A DNA stretch of 36,103 bases from Hyphomicrobiales bacterium (GTDB lineage: Bacteria > Pseudomonadota > Alphaproteobacteria > Rhizobiales > Aestuariivirgaceae): assembly GCA_012032065.1 (NCBI GenBank), contig JAAURV010000001.1, forward strand, positions 1-36,103. The letters are read 5' to 3'. Shown one piece after another: positions 15,628 through 24,340 of the stretch (positions are counted from its first letter, which is position 1; each line of letters starts with the position of its first letter). The notes beneath the pieces are model-generated. The model worked only from the letters and a program-made list of their open reading frames with translations, was not told where the DNA came from and ran no database searches. A program made the translations under genes and the position numbers.

Positions 15628-17712
15628 ATGGCGGCCCAGGCACAGGCACTACCACAGCCACGCCGGCGATTTGGCGACATCGGTTTTGCCGTCTGCATCG
15701 CCGCAATTATTGTCGTTCTGTTTCTCCCGATACCCGCTTTCATCGTCGATATGGGACTCGCGGCGTCGGTGACGCTTTCCATTCTCATTCTCATGGTGGC
15801 GCTTTGGATCGAGCGGCCATTGGACTTCTCGGCCTTTCCAATGGTGCTGCTTGTAGCAACCATTCTGCGGCTGGCGCTTAACGTTGCAACGACGCGATTG
15901 ATTCTGTCCCATGGAGCAGAAGGGCAACATGCGGCGGGCTACGTCGTTGGCGGGTTCGCCAATCTTGTCATGGCTGGCGACTTCGTAATCGGAACGGTTG
16001 TGTTCGTCATTCTGCTGACGGTGAACTTCATCGTCATCACCAAGGGCGCCACGCGCATCGCCGAAGTCGGCGCGCGGTTCACGCTCGACGCTATCCCCGG
16101 CAAACAAATGGCGATCGACGCCGATCTCTCCGCCGGCCTCATCGACGATGCCGAAGCGCGCAAGCGCCGCACCGAACTCGAGCTCGAAAGCTCTTTTTAC
16201 GGCTCGATGGACGGCGCTTCGAAATTCGTGCGCGGCGACGCGATAGCGGGTCTGATCATCACGTTCATCAACTCGTTTGGCGGGATCATCATCGGCGTCA
16301 CGCGTCACAACCTCGACTTCGCGTCGGCGGCCGACGCTTACATTAAACTCACCGTGGGAGACGGGCTGGCGACGCAGATACCAGCGCTCATCGTATCTCT
16401 GGGCGCGGGCCTTCTGGTCTCCAAAGGCAGCAACAGGGGAACCGCGGAATCCGCCATTCTCCGGCAGCTCGGCGGTTATCCGCGGGCGATGATCGTTGCA
16501 TCGGGCCTTCTCTTTCTTCTGGCCGTCATGCCCGGCCTGCCGTTCCTTCCCTTCGCGGTTCTCGGCGCTGGACTTGTGGCGGCCTCGATTGCAGTGAGCC
16601 GTGGCCGCCTCAATGAAGAGATCGCCCGCCAGGAGCGCCAAGCGGAATCAGACGCAAGCAAGTCGACGGCGGAGCGCACGTCGGCAAAAGAGCTGCTCCG
16701 CACAAGCGAGATCGAACTGTCGCTCGGTCGGCAACTAACTGGAATCTTGCTTTCGAATCAGAGCGAGCTGGCGCATCGCGTCGCGAAGATGCGGAAGAAG
16801 TTCGCTCAACAGTTCGGTTTTATTATCCCTGAGATCGAGCTCAGCGACGACCTCAACCTCGCGCCGAAGAACTACAGCGTGAAGATTCATGGAACCTTGG
16901 CGGCGAGCTACGAATTGCGTCCGGGCGAAGTCATGGTGGTGACGGCTGGAAGGAAGCCTCCAACGGCGCCGGGAGACCCGATCAAGGAACCCGCCTTCGG
17001 CCTCGAGGCCATGTGGGTTCCCGACATGTTTGCAGCGGATCTGAAGGCCGAGGGTTTCAACACATTCGACATCATGTCGGTGATGCTCACGCATCTGTCG
17101 GAAGTGATACGCAACAATCTGGCGCAGCTCCTGTCCTATCGCGACTTGCGCATGATCACGGAAAGCCTCGAGCCGGAATACAAGCGGCTGCTCGACGAGA
17201 TCGTTCCCTCGCTCCTGACATTCTCGACCTTGCAGGCAATCCTAAAACTTCTTCTTGCGGAGCGAGTTTCCATCCGGAACCTCCAGTTCATCCTCGAAGC
17301 CATCGCAGAGGTGGCTCCTCATGTCCGGAAGCCCGAGATCATCGTCGAGCACGTGCGCATCAGACTGGCTCAGCAGATTTGCGGGGACATCAGCGCCGCC
17401 GGTCCGCTCCACATCATTCGCCTTGGCGGCAGGTGGGACGTGACGTTCATGCAGTCGTTGAAGCGCGACAACAAAGGCGAAGTGGTGGAGTTCGATCTTG
17501 ACCCGAAGGCGTTGGAGGCTTTTGCGCAGGATGCCTCTCGGATCATCAAACCCGCGCTGGACTCTGGCAACAGCTTCGCAGTCGTGACGACTCCCGAGGC
17601 CAGACCCTATGTCCGGCTCATCATAGACCGGATCTTCCCCAATCTTCCGGTGCTGTCGCATTTGGAGGTCTCGAAGGCGGCAAATCTCTCGGTCATCGCA
17701 TCCCTGTCGTGA
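15628..17712 (+). CDS. flhA: FlhA, flagellar export gate protein
   Basis: FlhA forms the nonameric export ring that receives substrate-chaperone complexes and uses the proton motive force. The 694-residue length is normal. The N-terminal half has about eight membrane segments with the conserved loop RIAEVGARFTLDAIPGKQMA (continuing to IDADLSAGLID) and KFVRGDAIAGLIIT. The C-terminal cytosolic domain includes VHGT-like KIHGTLAASYELRPGEVMVV, LTHLSEVIRNNLAQLLSYRD, and LLAERVSIRNLQFILEAIAE. It is intact. Its stop overlaps the GTG start of fliR. The cytosolic domain should dock the FlgN-like chaperone encoded downstream. Confidence 0.97.
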   Translation: MAAQAQALPQPRRRFGDIGFAVCIAAIIVVLFLPIPAFIVDMGLAASVTLSILILMVALWIERPLDFSAFPMVLLVATILRLALNVATTRLILSHGAEGQHAAGYVVGGFANLVMAGDFVIGTVVFVILLTVNFIVITKGATRIAEVGARFTLDAIPGKQMAIDADLSAGLIDDAEARKRRTELELESSFYGSMDGASKFVRGDAIAGLIITFINSFGGIIIGVTRHNLDFASAADAYIKLTVGDGLATQIPALIVSLGAGLLVSKGSNRGTAESAILRQLGGYPRAMIVASGLLFLLAVMPGLPFLPFAVLGAGLVAASIAVSRGRLNEEIARQERQAESDASKSTAERTSAKELLRTSEIELSLGRQLTGILLSNQSELAHRVAKMRKKFAQQFGFIIPEIELSDDLNLAPKNYSVKIHGTLAASYELRPGEVMVVTAGRKPPTAPGDPIKEPAFGLEAMWVPDMFAADLKAEGFNTFDIMSVMLTHLSEVIRNNLAQLLSYRDLRMITESLEPEYKRLLDEIVPSLLTFSTLQAILKLLLAERVSIRNLQFILEAIAEVAPHVRKPEIIVEHVRIRLAQQICGDISAAGPLHIIRLGGRWDVTFMQSLKRDNKGEVVEFDLDPKALEAFAQDASRIIKPALDSGNSFAVVTTPEARPYVRLIIDRIFPNLPVLSHLEVSKAANLSVIASLS

Positions 17713-18470
17713 CCGGTTCGCTGCCCGACTTCGCGCTGCTCGTGTTCATCGTATTTTGCAGAGTAGGGCCGGCGGTGATGCTGCTGCCCGGCTTTTCTAC
17801 TCCGCGCGTACCGCTGCTGGCCCGCCTCTTCTTGGCGCTTGTTCTATCGCTGGCCATTGCGCCGCTGATGTCGATGCAGAACCCGGAGCTTCCCCGTTTG
17901 CAGGATCATGGCAAATTCTTCCCGTTGATCGGCGGGGAATTCGTCCTGGGGCTGGCGATTGGCGCCACCGGATCGCTCTTGATCCACGGGGTCAGATTCG
18001 CGGGCGACGTCATTTCGAGTAGCATCGGATTGGGCGGAATCCCAGGCCAGCCGATCGACAGCAACGATCCGTTGGGCCAGATTGCTTCATTGCTGGCGCT
18101 TTCCATGACTCTCTTCATCTTCGCCAGCGGCCTGCATCTGGTTGCCATAGATGCACTTGCCGGAACCTACTCGTCATTGCCGGTCGGCAAACCTCCCGGC
18201 GTGGCGATTATGGCGAAGTCATACGTCTCATTTGCGAGCAGCGTATTTCTCCTCGCTCTTCAGATCGCAAGCCCGTTCATCGCGTTTTCCCTCCTCAGCA
18301 ACCTCGTCGTTGGGATTGTCGGACGTCTCACGCCCAAAATATCGCTATACTTCTCTGCCGTGGGCATCATTGCGGTGGTGGGCATCGCGCTGCTTGCCGT
18401 CTCCGTTCACGCGTCGCTGACATTGTTCGGCGACAGATACGCATCCTGGCTCGCTTCCGAGTTCGAGTGA
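17709..18470 (+). CDS. fliR: FliR, flagellar export gate protein
   Basis: FliR completes the export gate with FliP and FliQ. The 253-residue product is a multi-helix membrane protein with FCRVGPAVMLLPGFSTPRVP near the start, FVLGLAIGATGSLLIHGVRF in the middle, and LVVGIVGRLTPKISLYFSAV towards the end, all family hallmarks. The GTG at 17709 overlaps the flhA stop (GTGA); no better start exists nearby. It is intact and of normal length. Confidence 0.95.
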   Translation: MTGSLPDFALLVFIVFCRVGPAVMLLPGFSTPRVPLLARLFLALVLSLAIAPLMSMQNPELPRLQDHGKFFPLIGGEFVLGLAIGATGSLLIHGVRFAGDVISSSIGLGGIPGQPIDSNDPLGQIASLLALSMTLFIFASGLHLVAIDALAGTYSSLPVGKPPGVAIMAKSYVSFASSVFLLALQIASPFIAFSLLSNLVVGIVGRLTPKISLYFSAVGIIAVVGIALLAVSVHASLTLFGDRYASWLASEFE

Positions 18471-18865
18471 TGAGAAACCTGCTGCGTCGAAAGAAGCTTT
18501 CCAAGAGCTTGGGCGAGTTGGAGAGATTCCAGAAGCAGGAGCTCGAGCGTCTGCGGATCGAGATTGACCTAAACCACCGAGAGCAAGAGGGATACTTCGC
18601 ATGCGCCGGCAAGATGGCGGAGCTTCTGCCCGGCAGCCAGTCACTCTTTCGCCGCGTTGAGGAATCCAGGCAACGCATCTTGGCCCTGGAAAAGAAGCAC
18701 TCGGCTTTGCAAGGCAAGCTGTTGAAAACGAGAGCCATGCTGAAGGCGGCCGGCGCGCGAACGGACCAGTTGGAAGCTCAACTCGAACGGCGCGAACTCG
18801 ACAGAAGTCTCGATTCCATCGTGTCTCTTGAAGCCGCGTCATCCGGGCGATCCGGGCATGCCTGA
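18470..18865 (+). CDS. Small coiled-coil protein, FliJ-like
   Basis: This 131-residue protein is highly charged and almost entirely helical, with long heptad-like stretches (SLGELERFQKQELERLRIEI; ESRQRILALEKKHSALQGKL; LEAQLERRELDRSLDSI). FliJ, the export-ATPase stalk and chaperone escort, has this size and coiled-coil hairpin form, and no other fliJ is seen here. Sequence alone cannot separate FliJ from other flagellar coiled-coil proteins. The ATG in TGATG couples it to fliR. It ends ATGCCTGA, an eight-base overlap with a possible ATG of the next gene. Confidence 0.5.
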   Translation: MRNLLRRKKLSKSLGELERFQKQELERLRIEIDLNHREQEGYFACAGKMAELLPGSQSLFRRVEESRQRILALEKKHSALQGKLLKTRAMLKAAGARTDQLEAQLERRELDRSLDSIVSLEAASSGRSGHA

Positions 18866-19520
18866 CGGCGCCTGTTCCAGTCCCGCGCAAGTAGGATTTG
18901 CTAGCGTCAAACTCCTGTAACTGCATGAAGCGGGTGCACTGTTGGGCGCTGATCTAATTGCCGGTGTGATGTCTGCGGCCGAGCCAGGGAAGCTGTCAAA
19001 TGCACGCATAAGGCTGTCCGAACTCGCCGCAACTCCGGTCGAGAATGGCTTCGCGGCGAAATTGAAGCAGATCGCGCGCGTGGACAAGGCCGTTGAGCCG
19101 TCCGCGCCGGACTTGATTCTCGGCGTGATGGCGAATGCCGATCGCAAGCGGATGGCTGACGCGGCATCGAAGCTCGCGGACCTGAATGGGAACGAAGCCG
19201 CCGCGCGGACGATCGCGCGAGAAAAGGTCCTCAAGGAATTCGAAAGCACGCTGCTTGCCAGCACGCTCGAATCGATCATGCCCAAATCGCAAGACTCCCT
19301 GTTAGGTGGCGGACCAGCCGAGGAGATATGGAAAGGTCAACAGGTTCAGTTCCTTTCGCAGGCGATCGCGCAACGCTCGCCGCTGGGCCTCATTGGCATG
19401 TTCGGAGACGCGCCGCGGCAGGCGCAAGTTGCCGGTAATCTTGACGTGACAGCGAACGGCCACCAGTTCGGACGCATCAGATCGTTTGCGTATAGTTCGG
19501 GAATAGCGGAGGAATCCTGA
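18858..19520 (+). CDS. FlgJ/CheL-like rod-binding protein (in-frame stop near its start)
   Basis: This is a flagellar rod-binding protein resembling the N-terminal half of FlgJ (CheL in Caulobacter), a cap or scaffold for rod assembly without a muramidase domain. The signature is in the last third: KEFESTLLASTLESIMPKSQ, then AEEIWKGQQVQFLSQAIAQR and SPLGL. An ATG at 18858 overlaps the preceding stop and is in the correct frame, but after 20 codons a TAA (18918-18920) interrupts it. Past the stop the frame reads LHEAGALLGADLIAGVMSAA and stays open. Either translation begins at the TTG at 18942, which lacks a good ribosome binding site, or the TAA is a point mutation or consensus error. flgN-like follows as TGATG. 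Confidence 0.75.
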
Positions 19521-19918
19521 TGGTTGCGGACGGACACCGGTTCAAGCTCGTGGGTCAAGGAGCCGCGAACGCAGCAAGCGAGCCGGGGCGATTGATCTTG
19601 ACGCAATTGGAGCAGTTGTTGCTCGAAGAGAATGCATCTCTCGAACGCAACGGACAATCGGACCATGCTTACTTTATCGAAAGAAAGAACCACATCCTGC
19701 GGGAACTGATCGTTCTGCAGCGGACTTCGGTTATCAAAGGGGAGTTCGCCGGCAATGTCGAGGAGTTGAAGTCGCTCGTAGCCCGGAACCTTGAAGTGCT
19801 GGAAGCGAACATCAAGGCGATCAAGGAAGTATCGGATACGCTCAAGAACGCGGCACTCGCGGAGGAGGCGGACGGGACATACTCCCTGGATGAGCGGCGG
19901 CGGGGAATGGCCTCTTGA
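19520..19918 (+). CDS. FlgN-like flagellar export chaperone
   Basis: This 132-residue, largely helical protein has the FlgN layout: a long helix LILTQLEQLLLEENASLERN, a Lys-containing turn (IERKNHILRELIVLQR), and a C-terminal helix with LVARNLEVLEANIKAIKEVS followed by the typical polar tail ADGTYSLDERR. FlgN escorts FlgK and FlgL to FlhA, all three of which are encoded upstream. Its ATG overlaps the rod-binding gene stop. The assignment rests on pattern, length and context. Confidence 0.65.
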   Translation: MVADGHRFKLVGQGAANAASEPGRLILTQLEQLLLEENASLERNGQSDHAYFIERKNHILRELIVLQRTSVIKGEFAGNVEELKSLVARNLEVLEANIKAIKEVSDTLKNAALAEEADGTYSLDERRRGMAS

Positions 19919-20388
19919 TCAAACTTGTCATGGTGGGCCTGGTGGGCATCTTCGGCGCTTTGGGCGGCTCGTTCTTCGGCTACGACTTTCTCCTGGGGGG
20001 TGGACACGATGCGCCCGAAGAACATGCCGCCGGCGAGGATTTGCAGCAGATTTCCACGGAGTTGACTGGCGTGCCTATCGTCGCGAACAACGCGGTGGCA
20101 GGGTACGTGGTGTTGAAGGTCTCAAGCGTGATTGACGCATCCAAGCTTCCCTCGAAGGAATTCGCCATCCAGCCTTTTCTTGTCGATGCGGCTTTCAAGG
20201 CTGCATATGGATTCTCGGACAACGGCTTCAGCCGCATCCGGCCAAAGGATTTGGAAGTGCTGGCTGGCGACATTGTGCGCATGGCGAACGAGAAACTGGG
20301 AGCGAACATCGTTCGGTCCGCAAGCCTCGAACAGTTCAACTTCGTAGCGAAGGGCGAGATTCGCGGCATGCTGATGAACCCCAAATAG
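19915..20388 (+). CDS. Membrane-anchored protein with FliL-like pattern
   Basis: This 157-residue protein has one N-terminal membrane helix (LVMVGLVGIFGALGGSFFGY) and a periplasmic remainder. The arrangement YVVLKVSSVID, an aliphatic helix, then RPKDLEVLAGDIVRMANEKL (continuing GANIV) and a final LEQFNFVAKGEI resembles the FliL/stomatin-like domain, which stabilises stators. Sequence support is weak. The start is a TTG that overlaps the flgN-like stop (TTGA). It is intact. No function can be read with certainty; position at the end of the flagellar run points to a motility role. Confidence 0.5.
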   Translation: MIKLVMVGLVGIFGALGGSFFGYDFLLGGGHDAPEEHAAGEDLQQISTELTGVPIVANNAVAGYVVLKVSSVIDASKLPSKEFAIQPFLVDAAFKAAYGFSDNGFSRIRPKDLEVLAGDIVRMANEKLGANIVRSASLEQFNFVAKGEIRGMLMNPK

Positions 20389-20399
20389 GCTTCCTGAGA

Positions 20400-20993
20400 A
20401 TGCGTGTGGATGAGATCTCGCGTGTTCTGGCCTCTGTCTTACGCCGGACATACTGGCGCATGAGCGCTCCACTGGGGGCAGCTTCGGAAGCTGCAGGCAA
20501 TCGGATCGCGCAATCGATACAAGCCGCGGACGCTGTTTCGGCGAAGCTTGACCCTGGCTGGGAGAAGGAACTGGCCGAGCCTCGACGGGTGAATTCGTCC
20601 GTTTTGGAGCCGGCAGTCAGGGCGCAAATCCATAGCCAACTGATCGATCGCAAGGCGGTAAACACGGCTCGCGGATGGGACAGCGAGTATGTCACGGGGC
20701 ACAACGCGGAACGGCATCCCGACAATCGCTTTGCCGAAGGGGTGTCAGCGAGCGGCGAAGAAATCTACTTACCCGCCGATCACGTAGCGCGGGCGTTTAC
20801 TCCATCCCCGGAAGACGAACGCCTCGCTTTGTTGATTGCGCAGCAGGCGCGGGCCGTTGCGCCGGAGGTTTTCGGAGAGAAAACAGGGAAAGGCGCTGAC
20901 AGCGGCAAAAATTTCGATTTTCTTCCGTTGATCAGCCGCGGCTTCGGCATAGCGCTGCTCTTCATTTGTGTAGCTCTCTTGTGGTCATTCTAA
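20400..20993 (+). CDS. Unrecognised tail-anchored protein at end of flagellar run
   Basis: I do not recognise this 197-residue protein. It begins with a basic helix (ISRVLASVLRRTYWRM), has an Ala-rich middle, a distinct acidic segment (YVTGHNAERHPDNRFAEG, YLPADHVARAFTPSPEDERL), and ends in one membrane helix (GFGIALLFICVALLWSF) at the very C-terminus. That is a tail-anchor layout with a cytosolic body. No cofactor or catalytic motif is visible. It follows the FliL-like gene after 11 bases in the same direction and is the last gene before a convergent AraC-type regulator. An alternative start is the ATG at 20460. The open frame and operon position make it a likely real gene. Confidence 0.55.
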   Translation: MRVDEISRVLASVLRRTYWRMSAPLGAASEAAGNRIAQSIQAADAVSAKLDPGWEKELAEPRRVNSSVLEPAVRAQIHSQLIDRKAVNTARGWDSEYVTGHNAERHPDNRFAEGVSASGEEIYLPADHVARAFTPSPEDERLALLIAQQARAVAPEVFGEKTGKGADSGKNFDFLPLISRGFGIALLFICVALLWSF

Positions 20994-21043
20994 AGATGCT
21001 AGCCAAGCACGAGCTTATGTGAGACGTGCAGCAGACCCTTCCT

Positions 21044-21966
21044 TCAGCGATGATTGGACGAAAGATAGCTATCGCGGAGATGCTGAGGAGAGGTGCCGTA
21101 GGCCGCCGCGAAGTGAGCGTAGAACTGGCTCGCGGAACCAAAGCCGCTCTCCGTGGCGATCGTGGCGATGGCCGTGTCTTGCTCCAGCAGCAGGCCGCGG
21201 GCCCGCAAGAGCCGCATCCTGATGATGAATTGTTTCAGTGAAATGTTCATGGTGCGGGTGAACAGGCTGAGGGCATAGTTCATATGCAGCCCAGTCGTGC
21301 GCGTCACATCTTCGTTTCTGAGGGGCACCTGGATGTTTTCGACGACGTGCCGGATCATCGCCACGACATGCCTCACATGCGGAGTTGCGAGACCGTGTTT
21401 GCCGGTCTTGCCTTTCCAAGGCGGCTTGAGGAAGTCGAAGGGTCTTAAGCTGAGCCGCCGGAACAACGCATTGATCTCCATCTTCATCACATCCAGGCGT
21501 TCGGGTTCGCCGGTCCGGTAGTCGCCGTACCATGCTTCACCTGAGATGCATCGCAAAGTTCGCGCGGCACATTCACCATGCCACCTGTCAGAATAGCGAC
21601 CTGCAAGTCCGGGATGTGCGGCATCAGGAGAAATGTGTCGAGCGGCAGGTAGATGTTGGAAAGTTCCGGCTCCGCCGACGCCAGTCGCTCGACTGCGACA
21701 AGCTGGTGTGGCACGCCGGCCCAAAAGATCAACAATTGATCGGGTTCAACGGTAATCCGCTGGCCGTCGGCCACATAGATCATGCGGCCATTGCTGATGA
21801 TGTTCGCTTCCACATGGCCATGCCAATGAGGCCGGTCCATGAGTTCCGGCTTGAAGATGCGCATGCCGAAACGGCCAAAGGCTTTGGAGCGGGAATAGAA
21901 CCGGCGCTCCGGCGTGTTGGAAACAGCCTTTCCGGCAACGGATTTGACCTGCGCCACGTGTTGCAC
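21044..21966 (-). CDS. MelR-like AraC-family regulator of the sugar operon (one frameshift)
   Basis: This is an activator that senses a sugar and controls the divergent transport operon. The N-terminal cupin domain closely follows MelR: HWHGHVEANIISNGRMIYVA, then LLIFWAGVPHQL and YLPLDTFLLMPHI. The C-terminal part has two helix-turn-helix units (EDVTRTTGLHMNYALSLFTR and IATIATESGFGSASQFYAHF, followed by GTSP). The halves are in different frames; one missing base near 21553-21560 (an AAA run on the + strand) gives about 307 residues, close to MelR's 302. The GTG at 21966 with AAGG before it is the probable start; no ATG precedes the cupin domain. In Sinorhizobium the equivalent regulator is AgpT. 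Confidence 0.85.
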
Positions 21967-21977
21967 TGCACACCTTA

Positions 21978-22005
21978 GAAACCCGGAATCATTATTCCGG
22001 TTTTC
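21978..22005. promoter_or_regulatory. 28-base inverted repeat, candidate operator
   Basis: GAAACCCGGAAT (21978-21989) and ATTCCGGTTTTC (21994-22005) form an inverted repeat with one mismatch across a CATT spacer. It lies 12 bases before the presumed start of the MelR-like regulator and about 126 bases before the binding-protein gene, in the divergent promoter region. It could be the regulator's own site, the site of another repressor, or a leader hairpin. MelR of E. coli uses 18-base sites, so the match to that type is not assured. Confidence 0.55.
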
Positions 22006-22130
22006 GGATTGCGGCAAGGAGGGAGCGGGTGGATCATGTAAAGATCGAGAGGCCAATGCGAAGCGGCAGCCAATGTCGTCCGGGCTTCCTCGTGTGCACA
22101 AAGACCGGTTCCACTTTGGGAGGATCCCCG

Positions 22131-24205
22131 ATGAAGAAATTGACGACACTTGTCGCCGGCACGCTGGCGCTCGGCGTGTCCGCCACGGCTGTCCTGGCTG
22201 ATGGCGCAACACCCGCCGCACTGCCCGAAGCGCCGAAATTCGACGCTCAAGGTCAGGTGACCTTTGTCGGTATTGGCGACATTCTCGAGTACAAGGCGCT
22301 TGAGAAGTATGGCGAACCGGATTTCGTCAAGGCTCTGGCCGATGCGGGCAAGCTTCCCGCCGTGAAGGACCGGCTTCCCAAGGAACCCATGGTCTACAAG
22401 ACCGGCAATATGAAGGACGGCGTTGGCGTCTACGGCGATGTCATGCGCCACGTCATCGGCGGCCGGCCCGAGGGCTGGAACTATTGGGCTGGCCAATCCC
22501 AGGGCTGGGGCGGTATCGATATCGGTCTCTCCGAGTGTCTTACCCGCACCGGACCGCTGTTCCAGGTGAAGGCCGAGGAACTTGCGCCCCTACCCAATCT
22601 CGCCAAGAGCTGGGAATGGTCGGCTGACGGCATGCAGCTCACCATGAAGCTTATCGATGGCGCCAAGTGGTCCGATGGCGATCCCTTCGATGCCGACGAC
22701 ATCATGTATCACTGGGAATACAACATCGTCGACGAGCAGGTAACTCCGCTCCAGCAGGAATCGCCAGCCACCTTCGGCGAAGGCGCGACCCTCGAGAAAG
22801 TCGATGCCTCTACGCTCAAATGGACGTTCAAAACGGCCTTCCCGACGCAGGTTCTCTACTCGATGGCCTATGGCACATTCTGCCCGGGCCCCTCGCATAT
22901 CCTTGCGCCGCAGCATCCCAAGAACTCCAAGAACACCTACGAGCAATACAAGAACGCCTTCCCGCCCACCTACATGGGCATGCCCACGATGGGAGCTTGG
23001 GTCGTCGTCGAACACCGGCCGGATGACATCGTCGTCCTGCGCCGCAATCCCTACTACTGGAAGGTGGATGAGGCCGGCAACCAGCTGCCCTATCTGAACG
23101 AAATGCACTACCGGCTCTCGACCTGGGCTGATCGCGACGTTCAGGCTGTGGCCGGCACCGGCGATTTCTCCAACCTCGAGCAGGCCGAGAACTACGTCGA
23201 AAGCTTGAAGAAGGCGGCCGATCCGGGATCGCCGGCGCGTCTCGAGTTTGGCCAGCGCACGATTGCATACTCGCTGCACTTCAATCTCAGCGGCAATGGC
23301 TGGGCAAGCCGGATGAGCGAGCCCAGGCGATACGCGAACTCAACCGCAACATCAACTTCCGCAAGGGCGTGACGTCGATGCTCGACCGTCAGCGGCTGGG
23401 TGAATCTCTGGTGAAGGGTCCCTTCACGGCGATCTATCCCGGCGGGCTGCATCCGGGAACATCGTTCTTCGATGCGGCTTCGACGGTCCACTTCCCCTAC
23501 AATGTCGAGGCTGCCAAAGCCGAGTTCGCGGCAGCGGGATTGAAGGACTCGGATGGCGACGGCATCCTCAACTTCCCCGAAGGCAAGGCCGGCGGCAAGA
23601 ATGTGGAAATCACCATGCTGGTGAATGCCGATTACCAGTCGGACAAGAGCCTGGCCGAAGGCGTGGTGGCGATGAGCGAAGCCGTAGGGCTTCGCGTGAT
23701 TCCCAACATTGTCGCCGGCAATGACCGCGATGCCGCGCGCAAAGCCGGCAACTTCGACTGGCACATCTGGCGTAACGGGGCGGAGTTCGTGACGGCGGTT
23801 CAGAACTCTGAACGCCTGTCGCCTACTGGGCCGCAAACCAGCGACTGGCACAAAGCGCCCGAGGGCGGCGAGGTCGACTTGCTCGACTTCGAGAAGGCGA
23901 TGAACGACGTCGTCACCAAGTTCGTCGCCTCGCGCGACCCCAACGAGCGCACGGAGTTGATGAAGCAATATCAAAAACTCCACACCGAGAACGTCTACAC
24001 GGCGGGCCTCACGGCCTATCCGGGTGCGTTGATCATCAACAAGCGCTTCGCCAACGTGGCGCCGGGTGCTCCGATCTTCATGTACAACTGGGCCGAGGAC
24101 AACATCATCCGCGAGCGAGTCTACGTGCCCGCCGACAAGCAACAGTCGCACGAACTCTATCCCGGCAAGCTGCCTGACGTTCCGGGCGGCAAGGGTGTGA
24201 TGTAA
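22131..24205 (+). CDS. agpA: Periplasmic alpha-galactoside/oligopeptide-type binding protein (one frameshift)
   Basis: This is a family 5 extracellular solute-binding protein, the type that serves oligopeptide, nickel and some oligosaccharide transporters. It has a signal peptide (MKKLTTLVAGTLALGVSATA, cut after VLA at residue 23) and the cluster 5 block LTRTGPLFQVKAEELAPLPN, then LAKSWEWSADGMQLTMKL and DADDIMYHWEYNI. The C-terminal half lies in another frame. One missing G at 23301-23304 restores NGWGKPDERAQAIRELNRNI and about 691 residues. GGGAGG seven bases before the ATG fixes the start. With GH4 enzymes downstream and a MelR-like regulator beside it, it most resembles AgpA of Sinorhizobium, which binds melibiose and raffinose. 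The exact ligand is inferred. Confidence 0.85.
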
Positions 24206-24216
24206 CAATCGATTTT

Positions 24217-24242
24217 CTCCCTCACGCGCAAGCGTGGGGGAG
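24217..24242 (+). repeat. REP-like stem-loop between binding protein and permease genes
   Basis: CTCCCTCACGC (24217-24227) pairs with GCGTGGGGGAG (24232-24242) around a GCAA tetraloop, with one G-U pair. A second small hairpin, CATCGC-TTC-GCGATG, lies at 24308-24322, just before the permease ribosome binding site. Such elements after a binding-protein gene often protect the upstream mRNA, so that the binding protein is made in excess over the permease, as with malE-malF. Confidence 0.55.
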
Positions 24243-24340
24243 TACCCGAAGGGGGAGGGTGTGTTCGAGCCAAGCTCAGATACTCCTCCCGGCTTCGCCG
24301 TACTCCCCATCGCTTCGCGATGAAGGAGAAAGATAAAACC

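Noticed and set aside
15649..16641. 330-codon - strand frame opposite flhA
   Set aside because: Low-complexity charged translation and full overlap with intact flhA; no ribosome binding site or homology seen.
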